A program made the translations under genes and the position numbers. The notes under the pieces are model-generated. The model did not search any database and was not told where the DNA came from. It saw only the letters and a list, made by a program, of their open reading frames with translations. A stretch of 64,000 nt of DNA, from NCBI GenBank assembly GCA_016182795.1, contig JACPFW010000015.1, positions 248,001-312,000 on the forward strand, given 5' to 3'. This document shows positions 54,275 to 62,760 of this stretch, piece by piece. The stretch's first letter is position 1. Every line of letters starts with the position of its first letter. The stretch is from Gemmatimonadota bacterium. Lineage in GTDB: Bacteria; Gemmatimonadota; Gemmatimonadetes; Gemmatimonadales; Gemmatimonadaceae.

Positions 54275-55441
54275 ATGCCCCAGCCCCCTATCTACCTTGA
54301 CCACGCCGCCACCACCCCGGTGCGCCCCGAGGTGCTCGACGCCATGCGGCCGTACTTCGACGCGAAGTTCGGCAACGCGTCGAGCGTCCACCGCTGGGGA
54401 CGCGAGGCGCGCGCCGCCACCGACGAGGCGCGCGAACGCATCGCCGCCTGCCTCGGTGCGCAGCCCGACGAGATCTGTCTGACCTCGGGGGGCACCGAGG
54501 CCGACAACCTGGCCGTGCTCGGCGGCTGGCGCGTGCAGCAGGGAAACGGCCGGCCCGGGCTGGTCAGCACCCCGATTGAACACAAGGCGGTGCTTGAGTC
54601 GGTGCACCAGGCGGCACGCGAGGGCGCCGACGAGCGGCTGCTGCGCATCGATCGCGCCGGGACCGTGAACCTCGACTCGGCTCGTGAACTCATTCGCGCC
54701 GATGTGGCAATGGTCAGCGTGATGTGGGTGAACAACGAGACGGGCGTCATCCAGCCCGTCGAGGCGCTGGGCGCGTTGGCCCGCGACGCGGGCGCGACGT
54801 TCCACACCGATGCGGTGCAGGCGTTCGGCAAGCTGGCCGTCGACGTGCGCACGCTGCCCGTCGATTATCTCTCCGTCAGCGGGCACAAGTTCGGCGCGCC
54901 CAAGAGCATCGGCGCCGTCTTCGTGCGGCGCGGCACGCCCATCGCGCCGCTCTTCTTTGGCGGATCGCAGGACCGCGGCCGCCGGCCGGGCACGGAGAAC
55001 ACCGCGTACGCCGTGGCGCTCGCCACCGCCATGGAACTCGCCGTGCGCGAGCGCGAGGTCGAGGTGGCGCGCCTGCACGCGCTGCGCGACCGGCTCGAGT
55101 CGGCCCTGGTGGCGCAGGTGCCCGAGCTCGTGGTGCACGGGCGCGAGGCCCCGCGCGTTCCGCACCTGCTGCACTTCTCCGTGCCGGGCACCGACAGCGA
55201 GTCAATGCTCGTGTCGTTTGATCTCAAGGGCGTCGCCGTCTCCAGCGGTTCCGCCTGCCAGAGCGGAAGCGTCACCCCCTCGCACGTGTTGAGCGCCATG
55301 GGCCTGCCGAAGGAACTCGGCTCGGCCGCCATTCGCATGAGCCTCGGCAAGCTCACCACCGACGAACACGTGGACCGCGTCGCGGCGCTCCTCCCCGATG
55401 TGGTGCGCGCCGCGCGCCAGATGGCCGGGACGTTCGCGTGA
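54275..55441 (+). CDS. Cysteine desulfurase (NifS/IscS family)
   Basis: 388 residues. The enzyme takes sulfur from L-cysteine to give alanine and a persulfide. PLP binding is by Lys205 in SGHKFG, and the catalytic Cys328 lies in the flexible loop SSGSACQSG. Other motifs: YLDHAATTPVRPEVL and TSGGTEADNLA. The gene directly precedes mnmA (overlap 4 bp, GTGA), so its main job is likely to provide sulfur for 2-thiouridine in tRNA; NifS-like proteins also serve Fe-S assembly, for which no scaffold gene is nearby. The length matches group I enzymes. Confidence 0.95.
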   Translation: MPQPPIYLDHAATTPVRPEVLDAMRPYFDAKFGNASSVHRWGREARAATDEARERIAACLGAQPDEICLTSGGTEADNLAVLGGWRVQQGNGRPGLVSTPIEHKAVLESVHQAAREGADERLLRIDRAGTVNLDSARELIRADVAMVSVMWVNNETGVIQPVEALGALARDAGATFHTDAVQAFGKLAVDVRTLPVDYLSVSGHKFGAPKSIGAVFVRRGTPIAPLFFGGSQDRGRRPGTENTAYAVALATAMELAVREREVEVARLHALRDRLESALVAQVPELVVHGREAPRVPHLLHFSVPGTDSESMLVSFDLKGVAVSSGSACQSGSVTPSHVLSAMGLPKELGSAAIRMSLGKLTTDEHVDRVAALLPDVVRAARQMAGTFA

Positions 55442-56499
55442 CACGCCGCGTGCTGGTGGCGATGTCGGGAGGCGTCGACAGTTCGGTTGCCGCCGCCCTG
55501 CTCGTGCGACAGGGCTACGACGTCGTGGGCGTCACGATGAAGCTGTTCGAGGACGGCGCCGAGCTGCCCGACCGCCCCTGCTGTTCGCTCGACGCCACCA
55601 GCGACGCGCGGCGTGTGGCCGAGCTGCTGGGGATCCCGCACTACGTGCTCAACATGGTCGATCACTTTGGCCGCGACGTCATTCGCGACTTCGTGGCCGA
55701 GTATGCGCGCGGACGCACCCCGATTCCCTGCGTGCGCTGCAACACGTTCACCAAGTTCTCCGATCTCGTCGCCAAGGCCGACGGCATCGGCGCCGAGTTC
55801 GTGGCGACGGGACATTACGCGCGCGCCGTGGACGGCGAGCTGCACCGCGGGGCCGACGACAACAAGGACCAGACGTACTTCCTGTGGGGCATCCGCCGTG
55901 ACGTCGTGCCGCGCCTGATGCTCCCCGTCGGCGAGATGACCAAGGACGAGACGCGGGCGCTGGCGCGCGAACTCAAACTGCCGCGCGTCGCCGACAAGCC
56001 GGAGAGCCAGGAAATCTGCTTTGTGCCCGACGGCGACTACGTGACGATCCTGCGCCGCGAGCTGGGCGATGCGTCGCCCGCGCTGTCGCGCGGCAACATC
56101 GTCACGACCGCCGGCGCGGTGATTGGCGAGCACGATGGCTTTGCCCGCTACACCATCGGTCAGCGTCGCGGATTGCCGGGCGGGTCGGCCGATCCGCTCT
56201 ATGTGGTGGCGCTGCGCCCCGACTCACGAGAGGTCGTCGTCGGGCCGCGCGAGGCGCTGCTGTCCACCACACTCGCCGCCAGCGGCATCAACTGGCTCGT
56301 CGATACGCCGCCGCGCGCCGGTGACGAAGTGCAGGTGCGCATCCGGCACCGCGCCCCGCTCGCACCCGCCGTGATCGATCATCTCACGGACGACGCAGTC
56401 TCGCTCACCCTGCTCGCCCCCGTCTCGGCCATCACCCCCGGCCAAAGTGCCGTGCTCTACGACGGGTCGCGCGTCCTTGGGGGCGGCTTCATCGATTGA
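55438..56499 (+). CDS. mnmA: tRNA-specific 2-thiouridylase MnmA
   Basis: 353 residues from GTG 55438, which overlaps the desulfurase stop. MnmA adenylates U34 of Lys, Glu and Gln tRNAs and inserts sulfur. The P-loop AMSGGVDSSVAAALL is at the N-terminus; the catalytic Cys pair is in PCVRCNTFTKF and SQEICFVPDGDY; and TGHYAR is the conserved strand. The length is typical, though the last 100 residues are shorter than in E. coli. Coupling to a dedicated desulfurase suggests direct transfer of sulfur, because no TusA-E relay is present here. Confidence 0.96.
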   Translation: MTRRVLVAMSGGVDSSVAAALLVRQGYDVVGVTMKLFEDGAELPDRPCCSLDATSDARRVAELLGIPHYVLNMVDHFGRDVIRDFVAEYARGRTPIPCVRCNTFTKFSDLVAKADGIGAEFVATGHYARAVDGELHRGADDNKDQTYFLWGIRRDVVPRLMLPVGEMTKDETRALARELKLPRVADKPESQEICFVPDGDYVTILRRELGDASPALSRGNIVTTAGAVIGEHDGFARYTIGQRRGLPGGSADPLYVVALRPDSREVVVGPREALLSTTLAASGINWLVDTPPRAGDEVQVRIRHRAPLAPAVIDHLTDDAVSLTLLAPVSAITPGQSAVLYDGSRVLGGGFID

Positions 56500-56530
56500 G
56501 CAGCGGGGGCAGCGGTGCCGGCGCAGTATC

Positions 56531-56551
56531 TACCGTCTACCGTCTACCGTC
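56531..56551. repeat. Triple TACCGTC tandem repeat
   Basis: Three exact copies of TACCGTC, directly next to the stop codon of dnaJ. The 52-bp gap between mnmA and dnaJ holds nothing else. It could be a slippage-prone microsatellite. Confidence 0.7.
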
Positions 56552-57706
56552 CTAGTACTCCAGCCCCGCCTCGCGAGCAAACGCTTCCATCGCCCGTCGC
56601 GCCGCCTCGCTCAGCTCGTGCGGCGCGTCCACGCGCACCTCCACGAGCAGGTCGCCCTTCTTGCCGTCCTTGCCGATCCCCTGCCCGCGCACGCGGAACC
56701 GCTTGCCCGACGGCGTGCCGGACGGAATGGCGATCGTCACCTTCTTTTCGTCGAGCGTCTTCACCGTCACCTTCGAGCCGAGCGTCGCCTGCGCCACATT
56801 CACCGGCACGTGGGCGATGAGGTCGAGGCCGTCGCGCGAGAAGAACTTGTCGGGCTCGACCTTGAACGTGATCACGAGGTCCCCGGGCTGGCCGCCGCGC
56901 ACGCCGCGTCCGCCCTGCCCCTTGAGACGAATCTTGGCATCGGTGTCCGTGCCCGGCGGCACGGTGATGAGCACCTTCTTGCGCTCGCGCTTCTCCCCCT
57001 GCCCGCCGCAGGCCCCGCACTTCTCGCTCGCCACCGACCCCTTGCCCAGGCACATGGGACACGGACGGTTCACGGCAAAGCCGCCCTGCCCGAACGAAAT
57101 CGAGCCGCGGCCGCCGCATTCGGAACACGTCGAGATCTTGGCGCCCTTGGCCGCGCCGCTGCCGCCGCACATCGAGCACTCTTCGTTGACCTCGAGCTCC
57201 ACCGGTACCTTGCCGCCGACCACCGCCACGCGAAACGGCACCTCGAGCGTCGTCTCGATGCTCTGCCCCTTCTCGGGCTCGCTCGCCTTCGGCCGCTGCG
57301 CGCCGCCGCCGAACATCGAGCTGAACAGGTCGCCGAGCCCGCCGAATCCACCGACGTCGAAGTCCTCAAACTTGTAGCCCGGCGGCGGCGTCCCCGCGCC
57401 GGAGCGCGCGCCGGGGCGTGCGCCCGAACTGCGAAAGCCGCCCGTCGCGCCGCCGCCCGGACGGCGCACGAAGTCGCCAAACGCGCCCAGCCGGCGCATT
57501 TCGTCGTACTGCGCGCGCTTCTTGGCGTCGCCGAGGACGTTGTACGCCTCCGAGATCTCCTTGAAACGCTCGGCCGACTTGGGATCCCCCTTGTTGGTGT
57601 CGGGGTGATGCTGCTTCGCCAAGCGCCGATACGACTTCTTGATCTCGTCAGCCGTCGCCTTCTCGGCGACGCCCAGCACGGCGTAGAAGTCCTTGCTGTG
57701 TGCCAT
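56552..57706 (-). CDS. dnaJ: Chaperone protein DnaJ
   Basis: 384 residues. The J domain (about 5-70) has the HPD motif in QHHPDTNKGDP, followed by a Gly/Arg/Pro-rich linker (about 77-105). The zinc-finger region has four CxxCxGxG-type repeats: CSMCGGSG, CSECGGRG, CPMCLGKG and CGACGGQG. The C-terminal substrate-binding domains follow (GQSIETTLEVPFRVAVVGGK begins the fold). Type I DnaJ stimulates DnaK ATPase and presents unfolded proteins. It is downstream of grpE by 7 bp, but dnaK is not in the window. The C-terminus (AREAGLEY) lacks extra tails. Confidence 0.96.
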   Translation of the reverse strand: MAHSKDFYAVLGVAEKATADEIKKSYRRLAKQHHPDTNKGDPKSAERFKEISEAYNVLGDAKKRAQYDEMRRLGAFGDFVRRPGGGATGGFRSSGARPGARSGAGTPPPGYKFEDFDVGGFGGLGDLFSSMFGGGAQRPKASEPEKGQSIETTLEVPFRVAVVGGKVPVELEVNEECSMCGGSGAAKGAKISTCSECGGRGSISFGQGGFAVNRPCPMCLGKGSVASEKCGACGGQGEKRERKKVLITVPPGTDTDAKIRLKGQGGRGVRGGQPGDLVITFKVEPDKFFSRDGLDLIAHVPVNVAQATLGSKVTVKTLDEKKVTIAIPSGTPSGKRFRVRGQGIGKDGKKGDLLVEVRVDAPHELSEAARRAMEAFAREAGLEY

Positions 57707-57713
57707 CAGCGGC

Positions 57714-58313
57714 TCACCCGTGCCACTGCTTCACCACGACGCGCGCCGGGCGCAGCAGCTGGCCGTTGAAGGTGTAGCCCACCTGATAGACCTGCGCGAC
57801 GATCTCGTCCTCCTCCGGGAGCGCGGCGGGGATGGCAGTCAGCGCCTCCTGCACGGAAGGATCGAACTTCTCGCCCACCGGATTGACGACCACGAGCCCG
57901 TGGCCGGCCAGCGACTTGAGGATCTTCTTCTCCACGAGCGCCACGCCGTCCACGATCGACTGCGCCGGCGTCGTGGCGGGGTCGAAGTGCGCCACGCGCC
58001 CAAGGTCGTCGAGCGAGTCGAGCAGACCCACGATCAGCGCCCCCATGCCCTTCGACTCGGCTTCGAGCCGCTCCTTGGCGCTGCGGCGGCGGAAGTTGTC
58101 GAACTCGGCGAAGAGGCGCACGAACTTGTCTTTCTGCTCAACCAACTGGCGCCCGGCCTCGGCCAGCGCGGCGCTCGCGGCATCGGTGGGCAACGCCTCA
58201 TCGCCCAGCGTATCGTCGACCACAGCGTCGGCTGCCGTGCCGTCGTCCGGCGCGGCGCTTTCAGTCGATGCGTCCAGTTCGATGTCGGGTGTGCGGTTTG
58301 GATCAGTCATCAT
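57714..58313 (-). CDS. grpE: Nucleotide exchange factor GrpE
   Basis: 199 residues from ATG 58313 (a second Met follows directly). GrpE removes ADP from DnaK. The N-terminal 50 residues are acidic and disordered (DASTESAAPDDGTAADAVVDD). Then come the long coiled-coil helix (QLVEQKDKFVRLFAEFDNFRRRSAKER) and the C-terminal beta domain with LKSLAGHGLVVVNPVGEKFDPSVQEAL and EDEIVAQVYQVGYTFNGQLLRPARVVV, all diagnostic. It is the first gene of a grpE-dnaJ operon; no CIRCE (HrcA) operator was found upstream. Confidence 0.95.
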   Translation of the reverse strand: MMTDPNRTPDIELDASTESAAPDDGTAADAVVDDTLGDEALPTDAASAALAEAGRQLVEQKDKFVRLFAEFDNFRRRSAKERLEAESKGMGALIVGLLDSLDDLGRVAHFDPATTPAQSIVDGVALVEKKILKSLAGHGLVVVNPVGEKFDPSVQEALTAIPAALPEEDEIVAQVYQVGYTFNGQLLRPARVVVKQWHG

Positions 58314-58364
58314 TTCTCAGTGGTCGGTCATCTTCGGCGCGGCAACGGGAGCGCCACGCTCTGA

Positions 58365-58393
58365 ATTTCACGGTTCGCAGACCAACTGTGCAA
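58365..58393 (-). promoter_or_regulatory. Candidate grpE promoter
   Basis: On the minus strand TTGCAC (58388-58393) and TGAAAT (58365-58370) are separated by 17 bp, about 50 bp before the grpE start. The match to sigma-70 boxes is only moderate (3/6 and 4/6). The 196-bp gap from 58314 to 58509 otherwise holds no gene. The CIRCE consensus is absent. Confidence 0.25.
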
Positions 58394-58509
58394 CCAGCGC
58401 GCCGTGAATTTTCTGCCGGATTGGCGGACACTTCGCCCTACGGGGCCGTTCAGCCCGACGTTTCGTGGCGCACTGACTGCCGCTGCGGTAGTATCGGCCG
58501 GCGAGCGCC

Positions 58510-59769
58510 CTAGGCCGTGCCCAGCAGTGCGCGGCGGACAAGGCTGAGCGCCGACTGCGCGCTCCGCTCGCGGACCTCGCGTCGGTCGCCGATCATGCGC
58601 GCCCGGAAGCTCTTGGCGGGCCCCGCGCCGTCCACCGCGATGCACACCGTCCCCACTGGCTTCTCGGCGGTGCCGCCATCCGGCCCCGCGATGCCAGTGA
58701 TCGCCACCCCGACTTCGGCGCCCAGCGCGCGCCGCACCCCGGCTGCCATCTCGCGCGCGGTCTCCTCGCTGACCGCGCCGTGCGCGGCGAGCGTCTCGGC
58801 GTGCACACCGAGGGCGGCCATCTTCACGTCGTTGTGGTAGGCGATGATGCCGCCGAGCATCACATCGCTCGCGCCGGGGATGGCGGTGAGCCGCGCGCCG
58901 AGCAACCCGCCGGTGCAGCTCTCGGCCACCGCGATGCGCTTGCCGGCGCGGCGCAGCTCGTCGAGCACCGCCGCGGCCAGATCGTCGTGCCCCTCGCCGT
59001 ACACGTGCTCGCCCGCCGCGGTGCGCAGCACCGCCGCGACGCGCGCGAGCCGCGCGTCCGCTTTGTCGGGCGCCAGGCCGCGCGCCGTGAGGCGCAGGTC
59101 CACCCCTTCCCACCCGGGCAGGTACGCGAGCGACAGCCCCTCGAGATCGAGTCCGGCGATCGACAGAATGCGGTCGGAGAGAACGCTCTCGGCGATCCCC
59201 GTAGTGCGGATGGTGTGCGACCTCACGACTGTGGGCGTGCCTTCAAGGCGCGCGCGGATGCGCGGGAGCAGTTCGTCGGCAAACAGCCCGCGCATCTCGC
59301 GCGGCACACCCGGCAGCATCGCCACCCAGCGGCCGCGCTCGTCCTCGAGCCAGATACCCGGCGCCGTGCCGTGCGCGTTGGCGAGAATGCCAGCGCCCTC
59401 GGGCACGAGTGCCTGCTGCAGATTGCTCTTCGGCAGGTCCCCAGTGCGCCCCATCGCCTTCCAGCGCCGCACGAGCGACTCCACCACCTGCGCGTCCTCG
59501 TACATCGCGCGCCCGAACAGCGCGGCGACGGACGGTTTGGTGAGATCGTCGCTCGTCGGCCCAAGGCCGCCGGTGGTGATCACCGCACCGGTGCGCTCGA
59601 GCGCCGCGCCAACTCCGGCCGCGATCTCATCGGCGCCGTCGCCCACCGAGGTGCGGCGCACCACCGTGACGCCGTACGCCGCGAGTTCACGCGCCAGCCA
59701 CGCGCCGTTGGTGTCGATCGTGAACCCGAGCAGGAGTTCATCGCCGATCGTCACGACTTCAATCTTCAT
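58510..59769 (-). CDS. cinA: CinA-like protein (competence/damage-inducible; NMN deamidase)
   Basis: 419 residues from ATG 59769, which overlaps the upstream pgsA stop (ATGA). The N-terminal half is the MoCF/molybdopterin-binding-like domain (EVVTIGDELLLGFTIDTNGAWLARELAAYGV, TTGGLGPTSDDLT), and the C-terminal half is the CinA domain (VAESCTGGLLGARLTAIPGAS, GVAITGIAGPDGGTAEKPVGTV), which removes the amide of nicotinamide mononucleotide to recycle NAD. Domain order and length are those of full-length CinA. It is co-transcribed with pgsA, a common arrangement in many bacteria. Confidence 0.95.
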   Translation of the reverse strand: MKIEVVTIGDELLLGFTIDTNGAWLARELAAYGVTVVRRTSVGDGADEIAAGVGAALERTGAVITTGGLGPTSDDLTKPSVAALFGRAMYEDAQVVESLVRRWKAMGRTGDLPKSNLQQALVPEGAGILANAHGTAPGIWLEDERGRWVAMLPGVPREMRGLFADELLPRIRARLEGTPTVVRSHTIRTTGIAESVLSDRILSIAGLDLEGLSLAYLPGWEGVDLRLTARGLAPDKADARLARVAAVLRTAAGEHVYGEGHDDLAAAVLDELRRAGKRIAVAESCTGGLLGARLTAIPGASDVMLGGIIAYHNDVKMAALGVHAETLAAHGAVSEETAREMAAGVRRALGAEVGVAITGIAGPDGGTAEKPVGTVCIAVDGAGPAKSFRARMIGDRREVRERSAQSALSLVRRALLGTA

Positions 59770-60455
59770 GGGGCGTTGCGCGGGGTCCGCAGGACGCTGC
59801 CGTAGCGCCGCAGGTACACGCCGAAGCTCCAGACGGTCAGCACGACGGCGATCGTCATGCACACGGTACCGACGAACCCCGCGAACAGCGCCATCTGGTC
59901 GAGCGCCGAGTGCACGAAGCCGTGCTCTTCGATGTAGGTGCGGAAGGCGAACCAGAAGTACGCCGCGCCCACCCAGATGAACTGGAACGTCGCCTTGGCC
60001 TTGCCCGGACCGATGGCGGCGATCACGACACCGCGGCGGTTGGCCGCCTGCCGGAACCAGGTCATCGCCACCTCGCGCCCGAGCACGATGACGAGCACCC
60101 ACCACGGGAACGGCGTGAGGATCCCGCCCCACGTGACGAACGGATAGGTCGAGACCTCGGCCGCGCGCGGCAGGAGCCGCACGAGCCAGTCGCCGCGCGG
60201 CGCCTGCAGCATGTACATCGGAATGAACACGGCCAGCAGGAAGATCTTGTCGGCCAGGGGGTCGAGCAGTCGGCCGAGGTTGGTGATCTCGTTGCGCGCG
60301 CGCGCCAGCTTGCCGTCGTAGTGGTCGGAGATGGCAACCACGAGGAAGAGCACGAACGCCAGGCCGCGCAGGGTGGCCGAATGCACGAACGGCAGCCACG
60401 CAACCAGCGGCGTCAGCGCGATGCGCCCGACAGTAATCCAGTTCGGGAGGTTCAC
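59766..60455 (-). CDS. pgsA: CDP-diacylglycerol-glycerol-3-phosphate 3-phosphatidyltransferase PgsA
   Basis: 229 residues, with four to six transmembrane helices. The CDP-alcohol phosphatidyltransferase motif is complete: DHYDGKLARARNEITNLG, then RLLDPLADK, matching D-x2-D-G-x2-A-R-x8-G-x3-D-x3-D. NLPNWITVGRIALTPLVAWL at the N-terminus is typical of PgsA, which makes phosphatidylglycerol phosphate for phosphatidylglycerol and cardiolipin. A longer C-terminal tail ends in a helix of unknown use. It overlaps cinA by four bases and follows mglA by 16 bp, so the group mglB-mglA-pgsA-cinA is probably one operon. Confidence 0.92.
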   Translation of the reverse strand: MNLPNWITVGRIALTPLVAWLPFVHSATLRGLAFVLFLVVAISDHYDGKLARARNEITNLGRLLDPLADKIFLLAVFIPMYMLQAPRGDWLVRLLPRAAEVSTYPFVTWGGILTPFPWWVLVIVLGREVAMTWFRQAANRRGVVIAAIGPGKAKATFQFIWVGAAYFWFAFRTYIEEHGFVHSALDQMALFAGFVGTVCMTIAVVLTVWSFGVYLRRYGSVLRTPRNAP

Positions 60456-60471
60456 GAGCGGATGCCAGCGC

Positions 60472-61149
60472 TCAGGCGAGCGCCTTGAGGACGAGCTTCG
60501 AGACGGCCTTCAAGGTGTCAAAGACGCCATCGCCCGTCACCGCCACCGCCTCAAAGTACGTGGCGTGCTCGATCCACTCGCCAGTCGGCAGCTGCTCAAT
60601 CAGGTTCTCCGTCGGGTGGAACGGATCGGGTGTCACGCGCTGCCGCGCGGCGTCGACGACTTCCCATCCGGGATTCAGCGACGCCTGCAGCTCGGCGAGC
60701 GGCGCGGCGTTGGGCAGGTCGCGTTTGTTGTACTGAATGACGAACGGCATCTTCGTCAGATCATACCCGTACTCGGCCATGTTGTCGTACAGGTTCTGCA
60801 TGGCCTCCTGGTTCGCCTCCATGCGCTCGATCTGCGAGTCGGCGACGAACACGATGCCGTCCACGCCCTTCAGAATCAGCTTGCGCGACGCGTTGTAGTA
60901 GACCTGCCCCGGCACCGTGTACAGGTGAAAGCGGGTCTTGAAACCGCGGATCGTCCCGAGATCGACCGGCAGGAAGTCGAAGAACAGCGTGCGCTCCGTC
61001 TCCGTGGCCAGCGAAATGAGCTTGCCGCGGGTGTCGGGCTTCACCTTGCCGTAGACGTGCTCGAGATTCGTCGTCTTGCCGCCCAGACCCGGACCGTAAT
61101 AGACGATCTTGCAGTTGATCTCGCGCGACGCGTAGTTGATCATCGACAT
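60472..61149 (-). CDS. mglA: MglA-like small Ras-family GTPase
   Basis: 225 residues. Nucleotide-binding motifs: P-loop [44 protein letters not shown] (switch region and G3, with TVPGQ in place of DTAGQ), and NKRD (G4, in [12 protein letters not shown]). This is the MglA family that sets cell polarity and motility in Myxococcus together with the roadblock protein MglB; members occur in many non-motile phyla. The gene lies 12 bp downstream of the roadblock gene. The C-terminal part ([30 protein letters not shown]) is the usual ending. Confidence 0.93.
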   Translation of the reverse strand: MSMINYASREINCKIVYYGPGLGGKTTNLEHVYGKVKPDTRGKLISLATETERTLFFDFLPVDLGTIRGFKTRFHLYTVPGQVYYNASRKLILKGVDGIVFVADSQIERMEANQEAMQNLYDNMAEYGYDLTKMPFVIQYNKRDLPNAAPLAELQASLNPGWEVVDAARQRVTPDPFHPTENLIEQLPTGEWIEHATYFEAVAVTGDGVFDTLKAVSKLVLKALA

Positions 61150-61161
61150 GACCGTTCTCCC

Positions 61162-61650
61162 CTAGCTGAACAGCTGGTCGATCTCGTCGTCTGCGCCGGC
61201 GAGAAGGTGTGGTTGCTGTGGCTGGCCACTCGCGCCCCGCGAGAAGACGGCTTCGAAAAGACGGGTGAGTTCACCCACGGTTTCCTTCATCTTGAGCCGC
61301 ACGAGGCCGAGCGTCGTGCGGTTGTCGAATAGCGTGACCAAAATGACACGGCGCGCCACGTCCGCCAGGTACATGGACTCCTTCTCGCCTTGATGGAACA
61401 GCGAATTGAAGTCGGTTTCGCCGATCAGCCGCGCCAACTGGTCGTTGGCGCTGAAGTCCGCGGCCGTCAGCGTGGCAAACGCCGTCGGATCGAAATGTGG
61501 CTGCTCGCCCACGGTCGCGACCAACTGCCCCGTGCGGTCCACGAGGAGCGCGCACCGGGCGTTGCTGTCGACGAGAAACTTCTGGAGCGTGTGCGTAATT
61601 GCCCCGAAGTCGTCTTCCGTGAAGGACCAGCTGGCAGCTCCAACGGGCAT
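61162..61650 (-). CDS. mglB: Roadblock/LC7-domain MglB-like protein
   Basis: 162 residues. The fold is Roadblock/LC7 (about 15-125): ITHTLQKFLVDSNARCALLVDRTGQLVATVGEQPHFDPTAFATLTAADFSANDQLARLIGE, then RVILVTLFDNRTTLGLVRLKM. MglB acts as a GTPase-activating partner for MglA and forms homodimers. The tail after residue 130 (SGQPQQPHLLAGADDEIDQLF) is acidic and may be disordered. It is upstream of mglA by 12 bp in the common mglB-mglA order. The 188-bp gap upstream of it contains the long inverted repeat at 61720. Confidence 0.9.
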   Translation of the reverse strand: MPVGAASWSFTEDDFGAITHTLQKFLVDSNARCALLVDRTGQLVATVGEQPHFDPTAFATLTAADFSANDQLARLIGETDFNSLFHQGEKESMYLADVARRVILVTLFDNRTTLGLVRLKMKETVGELTRLFEAVFSRGASGQPQQPHLLAGADDEIDQLFS

Positions 61651-61719
61651 GGCGGAGGGCTATAAGTAAGGGTAAAAGATGGCTAAAGGCCCTCTGCGAG
61701 GACAGGGGGAAGATGACAG

Positions 61720-61835
61720 AACGGGGAGGAGGGCCGAGACTCAGCGACGGGGGACGGGAGGCGGAACGAGACGGAGGAGCCTTGCCCGTACCCCCTCGCG
61801 TTCCGCGTCCCCGAGTCTCGGCCCCCCTCCCCGTT
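61720..61835. repeat. Long inverted repeat between recR and mglB
   Basis: The left arm AACGGGGAGGAGGGCCGAGACTC (61720-61742; one unit shown in part) pairs with the right arm at 61813-61835 with one or two mismatches over 23 bp; shorter complementary stretches lie inside the 70-bp loop. It is in the gap after the recR stop (61839) and before mglB (start 61650). It could be a terminator, a REP-like element or a folded RNA. Confidence 0.75.
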
Positions 61836-61838
61836 CCG

Positions 61839-62426
61839 CTACAGTTGTCGGCGAGCCGTCAACGCCTGCGCAATCGTCACGCCGTCCGCGTATTCCAGGT
61901 CCCCACCCACCGGCAGGCCACGCGCGATCCGGCTCAGTGACACTCCCGTGCCGGCCAACTGCTGCTGCAGGTAGAGTGCCGTGGCCTCGCCCTCGAGCTT
62001 GGCGTTGGTGGCCAGGATCACTTCGCGCACGCCCCCGGCCCCAACCCGCGCCACGAGCGGCGCGATGCTCAGGTCATCGGGGCCGATGCCGTCGAGCGGG
62101 GCGAGGCGTCCGCCGAGCACGTGATAGGTGCCGCGGAACTCGCCGGACCGTTCGATGGCGCCGATGTCCGACGCCTCTTCCACCACGCAGATCATCGTCG
62201 CGTCGCGCCGCGGGTCGGCGCAGATGGCGCACAGTTCCGCCTCGGTGAGGTTGAAGCACCGCGGGCACGGATGGACTTTCTCGGCAAGGGTGACGAGCGC
62301 CTGCGCCAGGCGACGCGACTGCTCCGCCGGCTGCTTCAGCAGGTGGTAGGTGAGGCGGAGGGCCGACTTGCGCCCGATGGTCGGGAGGCGCGACAGCTCG
62401 GCGACCAGATCGTCGATGGCCGACAC
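61839..62426 (-). CDS. recR: Recombination mediator protein RecR
   Basis: 195 residues. RecR works with RecF and RecO in loading RecA at gaps. The N-terminal helix-hairpin-helix (ELSRLPTIGRKSALRLTYHLL) is followed by the C4 zinc finger (CPRCFNLTEAELCAIC), the Toprim domain (ICVVEEASDIGAIERSGEFRGTYHVLGGRLAPLDGIGPDDL) and VILATNAKLEGEATALYLQQQL. The length is standard. It is downstream of ybaB by 1 bp; dnaX-ybaB-recR is a frequent bacterial operon, so these three are transcribed together on the minus strand. Confidence 0.97.
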   Translation of the reverse strand: MSAIDDLVAELSRLPTIGRKSALRLTYHLLKQPAEQSRRLAQALVTLAEKVHPCPRCFNLTEAELCAICADPRRDATMICVVEEASDIGAIERSGEFRGTYHVLGGRLAPLDGIGPDDLSIAPLVARVGAGGVREVILATNAKLEGEATALYLQQQLAGTGVSLSRIARGLPVGGDLEYADGVTIAQALTARRQL

Positions 62427-62427
62427 G

Positions 62428-62742
62428 TCAGAGCGGCAGCGGGAACGGCAGGTTGAGCCCGCCCATCAGGCTGCGCATTTCGCGCTGCGCCGCCTCCGAC
62501 GCCTTCTTCTGCGCATCGACGACCGCGACGGTGATGAGGTCCTCGAGCATCTCCACATCGGCGGGATTCACCACCGACGGGTCGAGGCGCACGGATTTGA
62601 CGTTACCCTTGCCGTCGGCTTCCACGGTGACCATCCCACCCCCGGATGAGCCGCTGACGGTGAGTTTGTGCAGCGCTTCATCCACCTGCTGGGCGCGCTG
62701 CTGCATTTGTTGCGCCTGGGCGACGAGATTCTTGAGGTCCAT
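62428..62742 (-). CDS. YbaB/EbfC-family nucleoid-associated protein
   Basis: 104 residues. The family fold is clear: an N-terminal long helix with many Gln (NLVAQAQQMQQRAQQVDEALHKLTV), then a central sheet (VTVEADGKGNVKSVRLDP) and a C-terminal helix (DLITVAVVDAQKKASEAAQREM). Members bind DNA as dimers and bridge or organise the nucleoid. It is located between dnaX and recR in the usual order. The C-terminus (MGGLNLPFPLPL) is typical. The start is ATG 62742, 18 bp after the dnaX stop. Confidence 0.95.
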   Translation of the reverse strand: MDLKNLVAQAQQMQQRAQQVDEALHKLTVSGSSGGGMVTVEADGKGNVKSVRLDPSVVNPADVEMLEDLITVAVVDAQKKASEAAQREMRSLMGGLNLPFPLPL

Positions 62743-62760
62743 GGTGAGCCTGTGGAGGCG

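Noticed and set aside
58314-58509. CIRCE operator for grpE-dnaJ
   Set aside because: The TTAGCACTC-N9-GAGTGCTAA inverted repeat is absent from the 196-bp upstream gap.
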